The notes below the pieces were generated by a model. The model had not been told where the DNA came from, did no database searches, and worked only from the letters and a program-made list of their open reading frames with translations. The position numbers and the translations under genes were made by a program. From Acetobacter farinalis (lineage in GTDB: Bacteria; Pseudomonadota; Alphaproteobacteria; Acetobacterales; Acetobacteraceae), in contig NZ_WOTF01000003.1 in NCBI RefSeq assembly GCF_011516935.1, positions 186,001 to 250,000 on the forward strand: DNA of 64,000 nt. Direction: 5' to 3'. Below, piece by piece: positions 10,228 through 23,440 of the stretch; the stretch's first letter is position 1; every line of letters begins with the position of its first letter.

Positions 10228-12408
10228 GTGAAAATGATTGAAACAAAAGAGTTCCAGGGGCCACCCAAAAACATATCCCCACCCCTTACTGAAGAGGTAT
10301 GGTCATTTGGCCCCGTTAATGGCTCTTTCCTAACGGAATCATTCATTCTTGCCCCTAACGGAAAAATCGAGGGATACTCCCATCCCAACGAACGATCATG
10401 GCGTATAGAAAATTATCGCCTTCTTATTTTGTCAGAAGATGGCAATCTCATGTGGCGCTCCGTTGAAGCCTTCAAGGATGTCAAAGGGCTTATCAACATT
10501 ATTCTGGAACACCCTTTTTCAACCAACACACGATTTGTTCTGAAGCAAAACCCCTCTCAGAAAACACCCGTACATTCCGTCCAACCAGCAGCACCGACAC
10601 CCACTCCTCCCGCACCCGCAGGACTGCCAGACGCAGAATACCTGTTCCCGTCCGACCTCGAAGTCACCCCAGTAAAAATCGGGAAAATACTGCTGGTTGG
10701 GTCCAGCCTGACAGCCCTCTACCATGAGCAGCTCCGGGCCCGGCATCCCGAGACAAAATTTGACTATATTCCTTATGATTTTGTCAGCACTCTCCCTGAA
10801 TCCCCCCCTTCCCCGGTTTCAGAATACAATTTTCAGTATTTGCAAATCCCCCTTCGTTCTGTACTGAGCGACCGGGTTATCTGGGGTTTCCGTTTTAATG
10901 AGGAAGGCTTCAGCAAAACTATTCTGCAGGATGCATACAGCATAATTGATGCGATGCTTTCCACTGCAATGATCTATAATGAGCGGCACGGCTTGTTAAC
11001 ATTTGTGTCCAATTTCATTGTGCCACAAATGAACGCCGCGCCCAGCATGTATGAACGCGGCAGCAACACAGATCTGACAACTCTCGTCCAGAGACTGAAT
11101 GACTGTCTCGGCGAACGCGTTGCGACCTATAAAAATGCCTATCTTCTGAATGTTGACTCAGTCGCAGCGACAATCGGAAAACGTTATATTCTTGACGATC
11201 TGATTTATTTCTATTCTCACGGGGCTGTTTCCTATCAGGACTGGGATGACTTTGGTTCAATAGCCCGGAATGAACCAATTCCCTCTCTGGAAACCGTCTA
11301 TCCGATCAAAAAAGATGTCTTCCTTGACGCCATTTTCCGACAGATGGTGACAGCTTACCGGACAACCAAGCAGATCGATCAAGTCAAGGCCGTTGTATTC
11401 GACCTTGATAACACGCTCTGGCGCGGCCAGATTGCTGAGCATTACCGCCCGGAAACTCAGCCCTGGCCTCGAACTGATGGGTGGCCTCTTGGAATTTGGG
11501 AAACCATTCACTACCTACGCGCCCGAGGTATCCTTGTCGCGATCTGCTCCAAGAATGATTACGACTATGTCAAAACCAGATGGGATGACGTTATCGATCC
11601 GAAATTCCTGTCTTTAGAAGACTTCTCCTCGGTCAAGATCAACTCAATTCCCAAAGCGCAGAATATTGTCGAAATCTGCAAGGAATTTAATATCAAACCG
11701 GAAAGCGTTGTGTTCGTTGACGATAACCCGGTCGAGCGGGCAGCTGTTGCCTCTACATTGCCGGATATCCGGGTTATTGGTGGCAATCCTTACCTGACCC
11801 GCCGCATCCTCCTGTGGTCTGCAGAAACACAGATTGCACGCATGACGGAAAAGTCCGGCAAACGTGAAGAAACCCACTCAACCATGGACAGGTCAGAATC
11901 TCTTGATCCTCTAAATTGTGACATCTCTTTTATCTGCATTAAAAGCACAAACCAGCGGGAATTTGCTCGCGTTCTGGAACTAACCAACGAAGCCAAGCAG
12001 TTCAACACAAATGGTCAACACAGAAATTTTGAAAATGTTACAGAATTTCTTAAAAACACAGGGAAAATTCTCGCTTTTAGCCTCAAAGGAAAGTCCGCGG
12101 AATACAGCCTTGTTGGTGCACTTTACCTGAAAGACTCGGAAATTATACAATATGTTATGACTGACATCACCTTTGGAACAAAGATCGAGGAGACTGCCAT
12201 AGCAGAGGCTGTCAAACTACTACGCAGTGCCCATACGAGCGACACTGACATCACAGCAAGTATTAAAGAAACGCCCGATAATACCCCCTGTCGGGAGGTT
12301 TATTTGCGGGCAGGATTCCGTGAAACTGCTTCCAAAAATGGTGCGAGGCAATTTGTCTTGACTGGCACAGAAGCCCCTAAGCTACCGCCTCATATCGAAA
12401 AAAACTGA
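10228..12408 (+). CDS. FkbH-like HAD-IIIC protein with N-terminal extension
   Basis: A 726-residue multidomain protein. Residues 1 to about 107 form an unidentified beta-rich module with Trp/Gly-rich motifs. A Pro/Ala linker spans about 110-135. A region beginning ILLVGSSLTAL (about 155-164) resembles the SGNH-like domain often found before FkbH cores. The HAD phosphatase core has DLDNT at 392-396, CSKND at 440-444 and VDDN at 497-500. The end (about 560-720) resembles a GNAT acyltransferase. FkbH proteins load glycerol-derived three-carbon units onto acyl carrier proteins, but no polyketide synthase or carrier protein is nearby. The GC content is visibly lower than in neighbouring genes. The start is GTG 10228 or ATG 10234. 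The substrate cannot be told from sequence. Confidence 0.8.
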   Translation: MKMIETKEFQGPPKNISPPLTEEVWSFGPVNGSFLTESFILAPNGKIEGYSHPNERSWRIENYRLLILSEDGNLMWRSVEAFKDVKGLINIILEHPFSTNTRFVLKQNPSQKTPVHSVQPAAPTPTPPAPAGLPDAEYLFPSDLEVTPVKIGKILLVGSSLTALYHEQLRARHPETKFDYIPYDFVSTLPESPPSPVSEYNFQYLQIPLRSVLSDRVIWGFRFNEEGFSKTILQDAYSIIDAMLSTAMIYNERHGLLTFVSNFIVPQMNAAPSMYERGSNTDLTTLVQRLNDCLGERVATYKNAYLLNVDSVAATIGKRYILDDLIYFYSHGAVSYQDWDDFGSIARNEPIPSLETVYPIKKDVFLDAIFRQMVTAYRTTKQIDQVKAVVFDLDNTLWRGQIAEHYRPETQPWPRTDGWPLGIWETIHYLRARGILVAICSKNDYDYVKTRWDDVIDPKFLSLEDFSSVKINSIPKAQNIVEICKEFNIKPESVVFVDDNPVERAAVASTLPDIRVIGGNPYLTRRILLWSAETQIARMTEKSGKREETHSTMDRSESLDPLNCDISFICIKSTNQREFARVLELTNEAKQFNTNGQHRNFENVTEFLKNTGKILAFSLKGKSAEYSLVGALYLKDSEIIQYVMTDITFGTKIEETAIAEAVKLLRSAHTSDTDITASIKETPDNTPCREVYLRAGFRETASKNGARQFVLTGTEAPKLPPHIEKN

Positions 12409-12415
12409 TATTCTT

Positions 12416-12447
12416 TCCCCACATCATTAAAAGATGCGGGGATTTTT
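12416..12447. terminator. Terminator between the FkbH-like gene and cysE
   Basis: Stem TCCCCACATC / GATGCGGGGA with one mismatch and a 7-nt loop, followed by five T on the plus strand. It lies between two convergent genes. Confidence 0.75.
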
Positions 12448-12448
12448 A

Positions 12449-13300
12449 TCAGATAATATAGTCAATAGGTGGAAGCATCTGATCCATGCTGAGCGCTGGC
12501 ATTCCAGAATGCCTTGTTCCTACCTTACGCGCAGGATTACCGACCACCGTGGTAAACGGTGGAACGGACTCAAGGACAATCGAGCCCGCTCCTATTTTAG
12601 CACCTTCGCCAATTTCGATATTACCCAGCACTTTCGCACCTGCTCCAATCAACACCCCACGCCTTACCTTCGGGTGACGATCACCGGAGTGCTTACCTGT
12701 CCCCCCCAGCGTAACTTCCTGAAGAATAGATACATCGTCTTCAATAATGGATGTCTCACCCACTACAATACCGGTTCCATGATCAAACAGTATACGGCGC
12801 CCAAGGCGTGCAGCAGGGTGAATATCAACCCCGAAAAGCTCGGAACCGCGGCTTTGCAAGTGCAATGACAGATGCCGCCGCCCTGAACGCCAGAGCCAAT
12901 GTGCAACCCGATAACTCTGAACCGCGTGAAAGCCCTTAAAAAACAAAAATGGCGTTACATAATCCGGACACGCTGGATCACGCTCACGAATTGCCACCAT
13001 ATCCGCAGCAGCAGCGCAAACAATTTCCGGCTGTGCGTCAAAACTTTCTTTCACCAGCTCTACCAGAGCATCCGCCGCAACAGATCGATCTCCCAACTTG
13101 CGCCCCAGCAATGCAGCCAGAGCTGAAGCAAAATCCGTGTGGCTACGTATTCCGGTCGTCAGTAAACCCCGCACCAGCGGATCATGACATACACAAGCCT
13201 GCTCAATCATCTGCTGCCAAAGCAACTCCAGCTTTGGCGAACACAAACTTTCTTCGTCAAAATGGCTGGATAAGACAGAAGGTAAGTGCGGCCTGCTCAT
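12449..13300 (-). CDS. cysE: Serine O-acetyltransferase
   Basis: A 283-residue enzyme that transfers acetyl from acetyl-CoA to L-serine, the first step of cysteine synthesis. The N-terminal helical domain is followed by the left-handed beta-helix hexapeptide region: DIHPAARLG, FDHGTGIVVGET, the family motif VTLGGTGK.SGDRHPK, then GAKVLGNIEIGEGAKIGAGS and a terminal GNPARKVG. The start ATG is at 13300. It lies 53 bp downstream of the UbiH-family gene on the same strand. Confidence 0.95.
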   Translation of the reverse strand: MSRPHLPSVLSSHFDEESLCSPKLELLWQQMIEQACVCHDPLVRGLLTTGIRSHTDFASALAALLGRKLGDRSVAADALVELVKESFDAQPEIVCAAAADMVAIRERDPACPDYVTPFLFFKGFHAVQSYRVAHWLWRSGRRHLSLHLQSRGSELFGVDIHPAARLGRRILFDHGTGIVVGETSIIEDDVSILQEVTLGGTGKHSGDRHPKVRRGVLIGAGAKVLGNIEIGEGAKIGAGSIVLESVPPFTTVVGNPARKVGTRHSGMPALSMDQMLPPIDYII

Positions 13301-13353
13301 GCGCCGGTCCTTTCTTTCAGAAGGTAGCAGATTTATGAAACTACTTGCCCGCG

Positions 13354-15153
<1,800 letters not shown>

Positions 15154-15220
15154 GAATTAAATTACATTGTATAAATTAAACAATCGGTAAGCTTATTATT
15201 CCTCGTCAGGAGATGTTTTA

Positions 15221-16543
15221 ATGAAAAAGTATCTATGCTCTGTTGTTGTTTGCGCACGATGGGAGTCACCCTATATTACAGAATGGCTTACGTATTATAA
15301 ATCCATTGGTTACGATCACGTCTACTTATACTGCAATGACGACAACCCAGAAGAACTTTACAAGACAATACTTCCATTTGTTGTTGGAAAAGATCCGTTT
15401 GTTACATTTGTTGACTTTACCTTCAAAGGACTGCAGCATCAAATGTATTTACATTTTCTAACAAATTATCATCAAGAAACTGAGTGGGTGAGCTTCTTTG
15501 ATGTTGATGAATTTTTAAATATCCCTGCGTTTTCAGATATTTCTGCGCTTATCAATCATTATCCAGGTGTTGATTGCATCGTTTTCTACTGGTTAGTTTT
15601 TGGGCACAACGGCTTTGAAAAGAACCCTTCTGGATCAGTTCTGGAAAACTACAATCGTCGCGGTATAGGCGTAAACGAGTATACAAAGTATATTTGCAAA
15701 ACAGAATCTCTGATGGATGATAAAATTTTCTCTCCCGCAGGATTTGGTTTCTGGCATAATCCCGTATGGCACAGTTATAAAAGCATAAATGCTGTTGACG
15801 TCCTCGGTCGCCACGAATTCTCTCCCCACACCCTTTCACAAGAACAAGTAAAAAAGATAGAGCATACTGCAAATGTTCACCACTACATGATAAAATCATA
15901 TGAATACCTCAAACACCGCGTAGAACGTGGAACTGCGGGCTCTTTTTCCGGTCAGGTTATCTGGGATACCAGCGAGGAAAGCCAACGCGCTGCATTAGAA
16001 CAGTCTTTGCGCGAATTTAATGCCTACCAAGACGACAGTCTTACTAACTATTGGAAAAACTTGATACACAAAGCATATGCTACGCGCGTAGCATCTCCTG
16101 CCGCAGGAACTTTAATATCCAGCAACAAACTTTGCTCTCAGAGCAGCTTAAGTGAATGGTCTATTGGAAATGATATTCATTCTGATGCTAAAAATGCTGT
16201 CAATGGCATTATAAACGGCCTTGCAAAATTTCATACCTCATTGGAAGACAATCCATGGTGGGAAATAGATCTAGAAAAAATTTCAACTATCACAGACATT
16301 GTAATTTACAATGTTTCTGATCACCTATCCAGTAGATGTAAAAATATCAAAATTGAGTTCTCCACAGATGGATATATATACAAAACTTTATTCGAGAAAA
16401 AGGACTCTATAGCTCTTGGGAATATTTTAGGAAAACCCTTCCATATTCATACAGAAGACCTAAAAGCTAGATTTGTCAGAATTGTCCTGCTTGATCGAAA
16501 TTTTTTACACTTAGACCAAGTATTAATATATGGCGAACTCTAG
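15221..16543 (+). CDS. Glycosyltransferase (GT92/GT2-like) with discoidin-type C-terminus
   Basis: A 440-residue protein. The N-terminal half (residues about 5-240) has the look of glycosyltransferase family 92 / Glyco_tranf_2_4 proteins: an early CARWESPYITEWL motif and the metal-binding DVDEF at about 94-98. The last 140 residues (about 300-440) resemble an F5/8 type C (discoidin) sugar-binding domain: NAVNG, PWWEIDL, IVIYN and a closing ARFVRIVLLD. There is no signal peptide. It has strikingly low GC and many A/T-ending codons compared with core genes, which suggests horizontal acquisition. An AGGAG ribosome site lies 9 nt before the ATG. It probably modifies a surface glycan. Confidence 0.75.
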   Translation: MKKYLCSVVVCARWESPYITEWLTYYKSIGYDHVYLYCNDDNPEELYKTILPFVVGKDPFVTFVDFTFKGLQHQMYLHFLTNYHQETEWVSFFDVDEFLNIPAFSDISALINHYPGVDCIVFYWLVFGHNGFEKNPSGSVLENYNRRGIGVNEYTKYICKTESLMDDKIFSPAGFGFWHNPVWHSYKSINAVDVLGRHEFSPHTLSQEQVKKIEHTANVHHYMIKSYEYLKHRVERGTAGSFSGQVIWDTSEESQRAALEQSLREFNAYQDDSLTNYWKNLIHKAYATRVASPAAGTLISSNKLCSQSSLSEWSIGNDIHSDAKNAVNGIINGLAKFHTSLEDNPWWEIDLEKISTITDIVIYNVSDHLSSRCKNIKIEFSTDGYIYKTLFEKKDSIALGNILGKPFHIHTEDLKARFVRIVLLDRNFLHLDQVLIYGEL

Positions 16544-16605
16544 CTGTCAGGTTGCGAGACGTCATTGGCGGTAGCATGCGTCGTCTTTCATTTCCGGATC
16601 AGCCG

Positions 16606-16970
16606 TGACGTGCCCCCCGGAAATGTAACCATTTAAAAGTAGAGTCCGATCGAGAAGGATACGGACGGATGAAGCGCAGTCGTTTTACGGAAGAGCAGAT
16701 CATAGGGGTGCTGAAGGAACAGGAGGCTGGGCTCAAGGTCTCTGATCTTTGCCGCAAACACGGGATCAGTGATGCGACGTTTTACAAATGGAACACCCGC
16801 TATGGTGGCCTTGAGGTATCTGAGGCCAAACGGCTGAAGGCCTTGAAAGATGAAAACAGTCGTCTGAAGCGTCTCCTGGCGGATGCGATGCTGGATAATG
16901 CGGCGTTGAAGGAAATTGTTGGAAAAAAGTGGTGACGCCTGTCGCAAAGCGGCAGGCGGTCCTACACCTG
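16606..16970 (+). mobile_element. Truncated IS3-family (IS407-group-like) element
   Basis: The left end appears to start near TGACGTGCCCCCCGG at 16606, followed by orfA (16669-16935) and only the first codons of orfB (from GTG 16932, reading VTPVAKRQAVLHL). The orfB frame then stops matching at about 16970, where an IS5-like sequence begins. The element cannot move by itself. Confidence 0.7.
16669..16935 (+). CDS. IS3-family transposase OrfA
   Basis: An 88-residue helix-turn-helix protein starting MKRSRFTEEQIIGVLKEQE, with a leucine-zipper-like segment (LKDENSRLKRLLADAMLDNAALKEI). This is the pattern of OrfA of the IS407 group. In active elements a -1 frameshift joins it to OrfB. Here OrfB is cut after about 13 codons, so no full transposase can be made from this copy. 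Confidence 0.88.
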   Translation: MKRSRFTEEQIIGVLKEQEAGLKVSDLCRKHGISDATFYKWNTRYGGLEVSEAKRLKALKDENSRLKRLLADAMLDNAALKEIVGKKW

Positions 16971-17048
16971 GAGGGTTCGAAAAACCCACTGGTTTTGAGG
17001 GTTCCTCTGTGATTTCATTTCCCCTTAGTTGATTGGGGATGATGAAAG

Positions 17049-17162
17049 ATGAAGCAGCCGGGTTTCTTTGATGTTGAAGAACGGCTTGCCCGCTTGAGCG
17101 GGCTTGGTGATCAGTTCGAAGCATTTGCCCCTGCCCCGAACATGCCCTCAGATTTAAGTTAG
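17049..17162 (+). pseudogene. N-terminal fragment of an IS5-family transposase
   Basis: ATG 17049 opens a frame reading MKQPGFFDVEERLARLSGLG, followed by DQFEAF, the start of an IS5-type transposase (compare LFSLSDHLDALSKEGDPLE in the intact IS5 copy at 19961-21040). After about 26 residues homology ends and the frame runs into unrelated sequence to a TAG at 17160-17162. The left end of this IS probably lies near 16970 (GAGGGTTCGAAAAACCC). Confidence 0.65.
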
Positions 17163-17234
17163 GGTCTGTGGGTTGTTGTATGCCGTTTTGGCGTGTTGAG
17201 CGAAAGCCTCTGGCGTCATGCCATTGAGGCTGGT
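17154..17234 (-). pseudogene. C-terminal remnant of an IS3-family OrfB
   Basis: On the minus strand 26 codons plus a stop read TSLNGMTPEAFAQHAKTAYN and then NPQTLT. The SLNGMTPEAFA motif is the conserved C-terminus of IS3-family OrfB proteins (usually preceded by 'RPH'). The upstream part is missing because the complete IS66 element begins 2 bp away at 17236. Confidence 0.7.
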
Positions 17235-17332
17235 GGTAACCGGCCGCTTGAGGCCGCCTTATGATTGAAGATTGTGACTGGTAACTTACCGTCGTTAACG
17301 ACGTCGTTATTGACGTCATTTGAGAGGTAAGA

Positions 17333-17692
17333 ATGACCCAGGAAATCCTGATTGGCGTTGAACGCCGCCGCCGCTGGTCGGATGAACGGAAGCTGGCGAT
17401 ACTGTCTGAAGTTGGTGTGGATGGAGCGAGTGTATCGGATGTGGCCCGTCGACATGACCTGACCCGCCAGCATCTTTACCAATGGCGGACGTCATTCCGT
17501 CAAAGACTATCTTCCCCGGATCAGTCTGTGGCGTTTGTTCCTGTTGCTTCAGTGACGACATCTGCTGTGACATCTGGCGGTGGACCTGACGCACTGGCCA
17601 TAGTGCTGTGCAATGGCCGTAGTATCAGGGTGACGGGACATCCTGCCGAAGATCTTCTGGCCCGGGTCATCCAGATTGCGGAGACGGCATGA
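17333..17692 (+). CDS. tnpA: IS66 accessory protein TnpA
   Basis: A 119-residue protein with a helix-turn-helix (WSDERKLAILSEV, then VSDVARRHDLTRQHLYQWR), the standard first gene of IS66 elements. It is needed for transposition in studied IS66 members, but its exact role is unsettled. The stop overlaps the start of tnpB. Confidence 0.9.
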   Translation: MTQEILIGVERRRRWSDERKLAILSEVGVDGASVSDVARRHDLTRQHLYQWRTSFRQRLSSPDQSVAFVPVASVTTSAVTSGGGPDALAIVLCNGRSIRVTGHPAEDLLARVIQIAETA

Positions 17693-18036
17693 TTGGCGTG
17701 GGCAACGGCGTGCGTGTCTATCTGGCCTGCGGGGTGATCGATATGCGCAAGGGCATATCGGGTCTGGCAGCACTGGCACAGGACGTGCTGCGTCAGAACC
17801 CGACATCAGGGGCGCTCTTTGCCTTTCGTGGTCGCCGTGGGGACAGGATCAAGCTTCTGATGTGGGACGGTCAGGGGTTCTGTCTTTATTACAAGGTGCT
17901 TGAGAAGGGACGTTTTCCATGGCCGTCTCCGGCAGAGGGCGTTGCACGCCTGACGACAGCACAGATGGCCATGCTGTGGGAAGGCATGGAGTGGAGACGC
18001 CCTTCCTGGTCTGCACCACCGTCTCGCGTGGCCTGA
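17689..18036 (+). CDS. tnpB: IS66 accessory protein TnpB (Orf2 family)
   Basis: A 115-residue protein of the IS66 Orf2 family with the hallmark VYLACGVIDMRKGISGLAAL and FRGRRGDRIKLLMWDGQGFCLYYKVLEKGRF segments (quoted here as two separate motifs with a break between the halves). It overlaps tnpA through ATGA, implying coupled translation. Confidence 0.92.
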   Translation: MIGVGNGVRVYLACGVIDMRKGISGLAALAQDVLRQNPTSGALFAFRGRRGDRIKLLMWDGQGFCLYYKVLEKGRFPWPSPAEGVARLTTAQMAMLWEGMEWRRPSWSAPPSRVA

Positions 18037-18099
18037 TTTTTATGGCGTGAGAGTGCAGAACATTTTGAATTTTCTTAGGTTTTCTGCTATTTTTTCATA

Positions 18100-19710
18100 A
18101 TGACGTCTGCACCTGCGGTCCTGCCTGATGATCCGGATATCCTGAGGGAAATGATTGTTTCCCTGCAGACCGAAGTGGCTCGGCTTTCTGCGTCGGCCCG
18201 GGCCTATGAAGCTCTTGTCCAGTCTCTCAAAATCCGGATCGCACGTCTTCAGAAACAGAAATTCGGGGCCAGTTCAGAAAAGATAGACCGTGAGATTGAA
18301 CAGCTCGAACTGCTCCTTGAAGATGTAAAAATCGCCATCGCGGCAGCCGATCCTTCTCCTGATATCAGCGAGCATGATGTCAGCGATGATGCAGTCTCTC
18401 CCTCACGGCAGCGTGGCAAACCAAAGGTTTCTGACACGACACCACGGGAGCGTCTTGTTCTCGACCCGGGTGAGGCCTGTCCTGCCTGTGGCGGTCCCCT
18501 GCGTCTTGTAGGCGAAGATGTCACCGAAATACTGGACTTTATTGCGGCAAAACTGAAAGTTGTCGAAACAGCACGGCTGAAGAAATCCTGCCGTCACTGC
18601 GAAACACTGGTGCAGCCTGAAGCACCGTCGCGCCCTGTCCCACGGGGGATGGCGGGCCCCGGGCTTCTGGCCCATATCCTGGTCTCGAAATTCGATGACC
18701 ACATTCCGCTTTATCGTCAGAATGAGATCTTTGCCCGTCAGGGTGTGGACATTCCCCGTTCAACCCTGATCGACTGGTGTGGTCAGGCCGTTGCCGTTCT
18801 GCGTCCTCTCACAGATCTGATCCGTCAGGATGTCGTAAAAGCAGATCTGCTACATGCTGATGATACACCCATCCAGGTTCTTGACCCTCGTCTGCGTCAG
18901 GCTGGCAAACCCCGGGGCGTAAAGGAAGGGCGGATCTGGACCTATCTGCGCGATCCCCGCCCCTGGGGCGGGAGTGATCCGCCCGCCGTGGCCTACTGGT
19001 TCTCTCCCGATCGCAAGGGGATCAATCCCCAGACCCATCTGGCACAGTTCCGGGGCATTCTGCAGGCTGACGCCTACGCCGGGTTCAGGGATCTGTATAA
19101 ACCAGATGCAACGGGAAGCGTGCATGTACGCGAAGCGGCCTGCTGGGCCCATCTCCGCCGGGCCTTCCATGATGTCTGGAAGGGCAGCAACTCGACAATC
19201 GCAAGGGAAGCGCTTGAGCAGATCGGAGCGCTCTACGATATCGAGCGGCAGATCACCGGGCACCCGGCCTCGTATCGTCTGGCTGTCCGACAGGAACAAA
19301 GCCGCCCCCGTGTCACAGCATTCCACGCATGGTGCGAAACACAGCTTGCCCGTATCCCTGGAAAGGGGGAACTGGCAAAAGCGATCCGTTATGCGCTCAA
19401 CCGGTGGAAGGCCTTTACCCTGTTCCTCGAAGATGGTCGTGTCGCCATTGATAACAACCCTGCCGAACGCGCCATACGGCCCGTATGCGTGGGACGAAAA
19501 AACTATCTCTTTGCTGGTTCCGACACCGGCGGTGATAATATCGCTGACGCCATGACGCTTATCGAAAGCGCAAAACTCTCCGGGCGTAATCCGCAGGATT
19601 ATCTCGCCGATGTTCTCGCCCGCATCAACGAACACAAGATCAACCGCCTCCACGAATTGTTGCCATGGAACTGGCAACCCGCGAATACGCTTCACAAAAA
19701 GGCCGCATAA
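18100..19710 (+). CDS. tnpC: IS66-family transposase TnpC
   Basis: A 536-residue transposase with an N-terminal coiled-coil/leucine-zipper region (about 10-85), a zinc-binding segment (CPACGGPL and a later CRHCE), and a DDE catalytic domain: Asp in HADDTPIQVL, Asp in ILQADAYAGF and Glu in DNNPAERAIRPV. It is full length and apparently intact, so this element may be active. Confidence 0.94.
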   Translation: MTSAPAVLPDDPDILREMIVSLQTEVARLSASARAYEALVQSLKIRIARLQKQKFGASSEKIDREIEQLELLLEDVKIAIAAADPSPDISEHDVSDDAVSPSRQRGKPKVSDTTPRERLVLDPGEACPACGGPLRLVGEDVTEILDFIAAKLKVVETARLKKSCRHCETLVQPEAPSRPVPRGMAGPGLLAHILVSKFDDHIPLYRQNEIFARQGVDIPRSTLIDWCGQAVAVLRPLTDLIRQDVVKADLLHADDTPIQVLDPRLRQAGKPRGVKEGRIWTYLRDPRPWGGSDPPAVAYWFSPDRKGINPQTHLAQFRGILQADAYAGFRDLYKPDATGSVHVREAACWAHLRRAFHDVWKGSNSTIAREALEQIGALYDIERQITGHPASYRLAVRQEQSRPRVTAFHAWCETQLARIPGKGELAKAIRYALNRWKAFTLFLEDGRVAIDNNPAERAIRPVCVGRKNYLFAGSDTGGDNIADAMTLIESAKLSGRNPQDYLADVLARINEHKINRLHELLPWNWQPANTLHKKAA

Positions 19711-19810
19711 TCAAGGCGGCACAGAACGGCCGGTTACGGATATTCACCCTGACACGCTGTCAAAATGGACCCGTCTGCATGAACGGGCCAATGCGCCTGC
19801 GGTGAGTGAC

Positions 19811-22127
<2,317 letters not shown>

Positions 22128-22174
22128 CTGCGTAGTTCAGATAAAAACGTCTCCACAAAACCCGGGGCAATTCA

Positions 22175-22390
22175 ATCCGCTGGCTGCGTCGGGAACGCAA
22201 AAGTGACGAGCGGACGCCCCGTCGTCAGGGCAAGCCGCGCGAGTCACGTCTGGACGCGCATGAAGCATTTATTGCCGACATGATTGAAGCGCAGAAAGAC
22301 ATCACGCTCCACGAGATGATGGCGCGCCTGAAAAGCGAATGTGACATTGGGATCGGGCGTAGCATGCTCAGTCGCTGGCTGCGGCAGCAC
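22175..22390 (+). pseudogene. IS630-family transposase fragment
   Basis: 72 codons read IRWLRRERKSDERTPRRQGK, then the DAHEAFIADMIEAQKDITLH segment and SMLSRWLRQH. The 'EAFI..MIEAQKDITL.EM' and 'S.LSRWLR.H' motifs are typical of the N-terminal DNA-binding part of IS630-type transposases. The fragment begins exactly at the IS3 right end (22174/22175) and stops where IS481 begins (22391), so it is a relic carrying two insertions. Confidence 0.7.
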
Positions 22391-23440
22391 TGTTTGGTCC
22401 CGTGATTTGATGGTGCATTATTTTCACATGAGTGGAAGGATGCACTATGGGCCAGGTTCACCACGGAAGCGCCACGACGACAGCGGCAGTCCGTCGAGCG
22501 ATACAACATAGTCAAGAGAGCCTGAGGGTTCTGGCGAAACGCTACGGGATCAACCCGAAGACGGTCGCCAAATGGAAGGGGCGGACCGATACGTCGGATC
22601 GACGCACCGGTCCGAAGGTCGCGTCCTCGACCATCCTGTCGACCGAAGAAGAAGCGATCGTTGTGGCCTTCCGCCGCCATACCCTGCTGCCTCTTGATGA
22701 TTGCCTTTATGCGCTTCAGGCGACGATCTCGCATCTGACGCGATCTTCCCTGCACCGTTGTTTTCAGCGCCATGGGATCAGCCGCCTGCCCGAGAGCGAG
22801 AGCGAGGGCGAGAGGCCGAAACGGTCGAAGTTCAGGAGTTATCCGATCGGCTATTTCCACATCGACATTGCTGAAGTCCGCACTGAAATGGGGCGCCTTT
22901 ATCTTCTGGTGGCGATAGACCGGACCTCGAAATTCGCTTTTGTCCAATTGCACGAGAAAGCGACATGTCGCGTTGCCGGTGACTTCCTGCGTGCTCTGGC
23001 CGCTGCGGTTCCCTACCGCATCCATACCGTGCTGACCGATAACGGCACGCATTTTACCGATCCGGCCGGCAAGGGATGGACACCCGAAGACATCAAGGCC
23101 ATGCGGGCAGATGGTGTCCTGTTCCGGTGCCATTCTTTTGAACTGGCCTGTGCTGATCTCGATATCGAGCATCGACTGACAAAGCCGCGACATCCCTGGA
23201 CGAATGCCCAGGTCGAGAGGATGAACCGCACGATCAAGGACGCCACCGTCAAGCGCTTCTACTACGAAACACATGACCAGTTGCGTCAACACCTCGCCGA
23301 CTTCGTTACCGCCTACAATTTCGCCCGCAGGCTCAAGACCTTGCGCCGCCTCACTCCATATGAATTCATTTGTCAGCAGTGGGAAAAAGAACCATCACGG
23401 TTCATACATAATCCGCACCATCAAATCACAGGACCAAACA
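22391..23440 (+). mobile_element. Complete IS481-family element
   Basis: A 1050-bp element whose ends are 26-bp inverted repeats with one mismatch. The left begins TGTTTGGTCCCGTGATTTGA and the right end, read on the minus strand, begins TGTTTGGTCCTGTGATTTGA. It encodes one transposase. The flanks (CAGCAC on the left, TCTAGC on the right) do not show a direct repeat, suggesting that DNA on one side was deleted after insertion. Confidence 0.9.

Larger units (their letters stand above)
17236..19737 (+). mobile_element. Complete IS66-family element
   Basis: A 2.5-kb element with three genes in IS66 order (tnpA, tnpB, tnpC). Both ends carry inverted repeats. The left reads GTAACCGGCCG followed by GCCGCCTT 8 nt later, and the right end, read inward on the minus strand, gives the same two blocks at the same spacing. 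The expected 8-bp target duplication is absent: GGCTGGTG on the left and GGATATTC on the right. The two flanks belong to different IS3 fragments, implying a deletion or recombination after insertion. Confidence 0.85.
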
